Origin: Bacteroidota bacterium
GTDB taxonomy: Bacteria; Bacteroidota; Bacteroidia; NS11-12g; UBA9320
Direction: 5' to 3'
Length of the DNA: 7,588 bases
Assembly: GCA_947499775.1 (NCBI GenBank)
Contig: CANMPY010000082.1
Span: 1 to 7,588, forward strand
Shown: positions 6,655 through 7,588 of the stretch, piece by piece
How positions within the stretch are numbered: the stretch's first letter is position 1
Layout of the letters: every line of letters starts with the position of its first letter
The notes under the pieces: generated by a model
Databases searched by the model: none
What the model was told of the DNA's origin: nothing
What the model saw: the letters and a program-made list of their open reading frames with translations, nothing else
Position numbers and translations under genes: made by a program

Positions 6655-7308
6655 TTATGCGACCATCAAACTTTCAGCAAATTTTTTAGATACGGATGTA
6701 ATTACGCTATTATTAATGTGTATCTTAATGGAGCCGTCAAATTTTATTTTCTCTATTATCGTCAATATCGTGCCTATACCAATATCAAGCTGTTGTAAAT
6801 AACCCAAAAAATCAGTTGACGTATTTTTTACAGCCACCACTCTACATGTTATACCAGGTGCAATTTCAGAAAGCGTCAATCGCAAGGTGTCTTTTAATTT
6901 ACCCTTGGCATCAGGTATTGGGTCTCCATGTGGATCAAATTCTGGAAAGCCTAAATATTTATCCAATCTATTTGCCAATTCGCTGTGTTTTATATGCTCA
7001 AGCTGCTCGGCTATTTCATGCACTTCGGCCCACGAATAGTCCAGTTTTTCCTTTAAAAATACCTCCCATAGCCTGTGCCTCCTCACTACTTGCAAAGCCA
7101 CCGCTAATCCAGTTGCCATTAATTGCGCTCCACTTGTTTTTTCATAAGTAATAAGATTTTTGTCGGTAAGCTTTTTTAGCATATCAATTACCGAAGCTGG
7201 ATTATTGCCTAACGCATCCGCAATAGCTTTTACACTTACTTTCTTACTTTTAAGTCTACTAAGTTTAAAAATACTTTTAAGATAATTCTCTTCCGAATGG
7301 GTTTGCAT
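6655..7308 (-). CDS. DtxR/MntR-family metal-dependent transcriptional regulator
   Basis: A 217-residue metalloregulator. Residues 1-60 are the winged helix-turn-helix (SVKAIADALGNNPASVIDMLKKLTDKNLI). About 65-140 is the metal-binding/dimerisation domain, with RHRLWEVFL, VHEIAEQLEHIKH and HGDPIP. About 145-217 is a FeoA/SH3-like C-terminal domain. Aligned by eye, H78, E82 and H97 match DtxR H79, E83 and H98, and E104 and H105 match E105 and H106. DtxR Cys102 is replaced by E101, as in MntR (Glu99), and DtxR Met10/MntR Asp8 by N8. The architecture is therefore DtxR-like and the site partly MntR-like, so iron or manganese could be the effector. With metal bound it should repress genes carrying TTAGG/CCTAA operators such as the one at 7353-7376 in its own upstream region. 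The DUF3817 gene follows 34 bp downstream. Confidence 0.92.
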   Translation of the reverse strand: MQTHSEENYLKSIFKLSRLKSKKVSVKAIADALGNNPASVIDMLKKLTDKNLITYEKTSGAQLMATGLAVALQVVRRHRLWEVFLKEKLDYSWAEVHEIAEQLEHIKHSELANRLDKYLGFPEFDPHGDPIPDAKGKLKDTLRLTLSEIAPGITCRVVAVKNTSTDFLGYLQQLDIGIGTILTIIEKIKFDGSIKIHINNSVITSVSKKFAESLMVA

Positions 7309-7324
7309 ATAATAATTAAGGATA

Positions 7325-7332
7325 CAAATATA
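7325..7332 (-). promoter_or_regulatory. -7 promoter element of the DtxR-type regulator
   Basis: On the - strand the sequence reads TATATTTG, an exact match to TAnnTTTG, ending 16 bp before the regulator's start codon. No clear TTG is found at the -33 position. That position would fall at about 7352-7356, inside the left edge of the predicted operator, which fits autorepression. Confidence 0.55.
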
Positions 7333-7352
7333 GATTTTGTTAACTATAAAAT

Positions 7353-7376
7353 TATTATTAGGCTAACCTAATAATA
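7353..7376. promoter_or_regulatory. DtxR/IdeR-type operator (24-bp near-palindrome)
   Basis: Twelve base pairs on each side of the centre (7364/7365) are complementary except one pair (7363/7366). The core TTAGGCTAACCTAA (7358-7371) resembles the DtxR/IdeR box: 7353-7371 matches TTAGGTTAGGCTAACCTAA at 15 of 19 positions. It lies in the divergent gap between a DtxR-family gene and a lipoprotein gene. It begins in the regulator's -33 region and ends 4 bp before the -33 element of the lipoprotein promoter, so metal-dependent control of both genes is likely. Confidence 0.8.
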
Positions 7377-7380
7377 TTTA

Positions 7381-7411
7381 TTTGATTATTCGAATTATAT
7401 ACGCAATTTTG
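7381..7411 (+). promoter_or_regulatory. Bacteroidota-type promoter of the lipoprotein gene
   Basis: A -33 TTTG (7381-7384) is followed after exactly 19 bp by CAATTTTG (7404-7411), which matches TAnnTTTG at five of six defined positions. This is the usual spacing for this phylum. The -7 element ends 22 bp before the ATG at 7434. The adjacent operator at 7353-7376 suggests repression when metal is plentiful. Confidence 0.6.
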
Positions 7412-7433
7412 CATTTCAATTTAAACAATCATC

Positions 7434-7588
7434 ATGAAACTTAAATATTGGAGCCCCTTTCTTCTAATCTTTGTTTTAATGGCATGCGATAGAATTATGC
7501 CTAAAGCTCCGCCCGACAATTCCTTGCTCGACGGACCAGTAGAAGGCCTTACCTCTGGCCAAACTATTCAATTTTTGAACGGCGATAA
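7434..7588 (+). CDS. Lipoprotein, N-terminal part only (cut by window end); possibly di-haem oxidoreductase family
   Basis: Only 51 codons are present. The start MKLKYWSPFLLIFVLMAC is a lipoprotein signal peptide with a hydrophobic core at about 8-16 and lipobox LMAC (15-18), so the mature protein should be anchored through C18. The next part, LLDGPVEGLTSGQTIQFLNGD (from residue 31), resembles from memory the start of the di-haem oxidoreductase (DUF1111, 'thiol oxidoreductase') lipoproteins of Bacteroidota, which are often encoded beside imelysin-type iron-uptake genes. The haem motifs (CxxCH) would lie beyond the window, so this identity is tentative. The gene is divergent from the DtxR-type regulator, with a promoter and a DtxR-type operator directly upstream, which supports a metal-regulated role. 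Confidence 0.75.
   Translation, partial: MKLKYWSPFLLIFVLMACDRIMPKAPPDNSLLDGPVEGLTSGQTIQFLNGD

Noticed and set aside
6816..7151. A 111-codon open frame on the + strand inside the regulator gene
   Set aside because: It is antisense to a clear DtxR-family gene and shows no domain features.

Overview
The window looks like chromosomal DNA of a member of the Bacteroidota. The base composition is AT-rich. Start codons follow A-rich stretches instead of Shine-Dalgarno sequences. Several intergenic gaps carry the Bacteroidota -7 promoter motif TAnnTTTG, once with a TTTG -33 element at the right spacing. The gene families (ORF6N protein, short DUF3817 membrane protein, DtxR-type regulator with a C-terminal FeoA-like domain, LMAC lipobox lipoprotein) fit the same phylum. 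I cannot name the genus.

Positions 92-5429 hold a metabolic cluster on the + strand. It encodes a FAD/NAD(P) and iron-sulfur oxidoreductase (92-1885), a fused gamma-alpha subunit of a 2-oxoacid oxidoreductase (2515-4332) and its thiamine-diphosphate beta subunit (4377-5429). Together they look like a three-subunit enzyme of the 2-oxoglutarate:NAD(P)+ or ferredoxin oxidoreductase type. The alpha/beta pair would oxidise a 2-oxoacid to its acyl-CoA. The first protein would pass the electrons between iron-sulfur clusters and NAD(P)(H) through FAD.

A small ORF6N-domain gene (1935-2402) sits on the same strand between the first subunit gene and the other two. It ends at an in-frame TGA. The same frame continues past it for 25 codons (2403-2477) that look like a normal family C-terminus, followed by TAA. 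It is therefore probably a recently truncated gene lodged inside the metabolic cluster.

Positions 5456-6276 hold a promoter motif and a stand-alone gene for a predicted RNA-acting protein with an N-terminal NYN nuclease domain and a C-terminal OST-HTH/LOTUS domain. A hairpin at 6293-6329 separates it from the convergent genes that follow.

Positions 6333-7588 look like a metal-homeostasis locus. A DtxR/MntR-family regulator (6655-7308, - strand) lies 34 bp upstream of a DUF3817 membrane-protein gene (6333-6620, - strand). The regulator is divergent from a lipoprotein gene cut by the window end (7434-7588, + strand). The 125-bp divergent gap contains a 24-bp near-palindrome centred on TTAGGCTAACCTAA, a very good DtxR/IdeR-type operator, flanked by a promoter motif on each side. 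This suggests that the regulator controls both itself and the lipoprotein gene in response to iron or manganese. I saw no tRNA, rRNA, CRISPR array, insertion sequence or origin.
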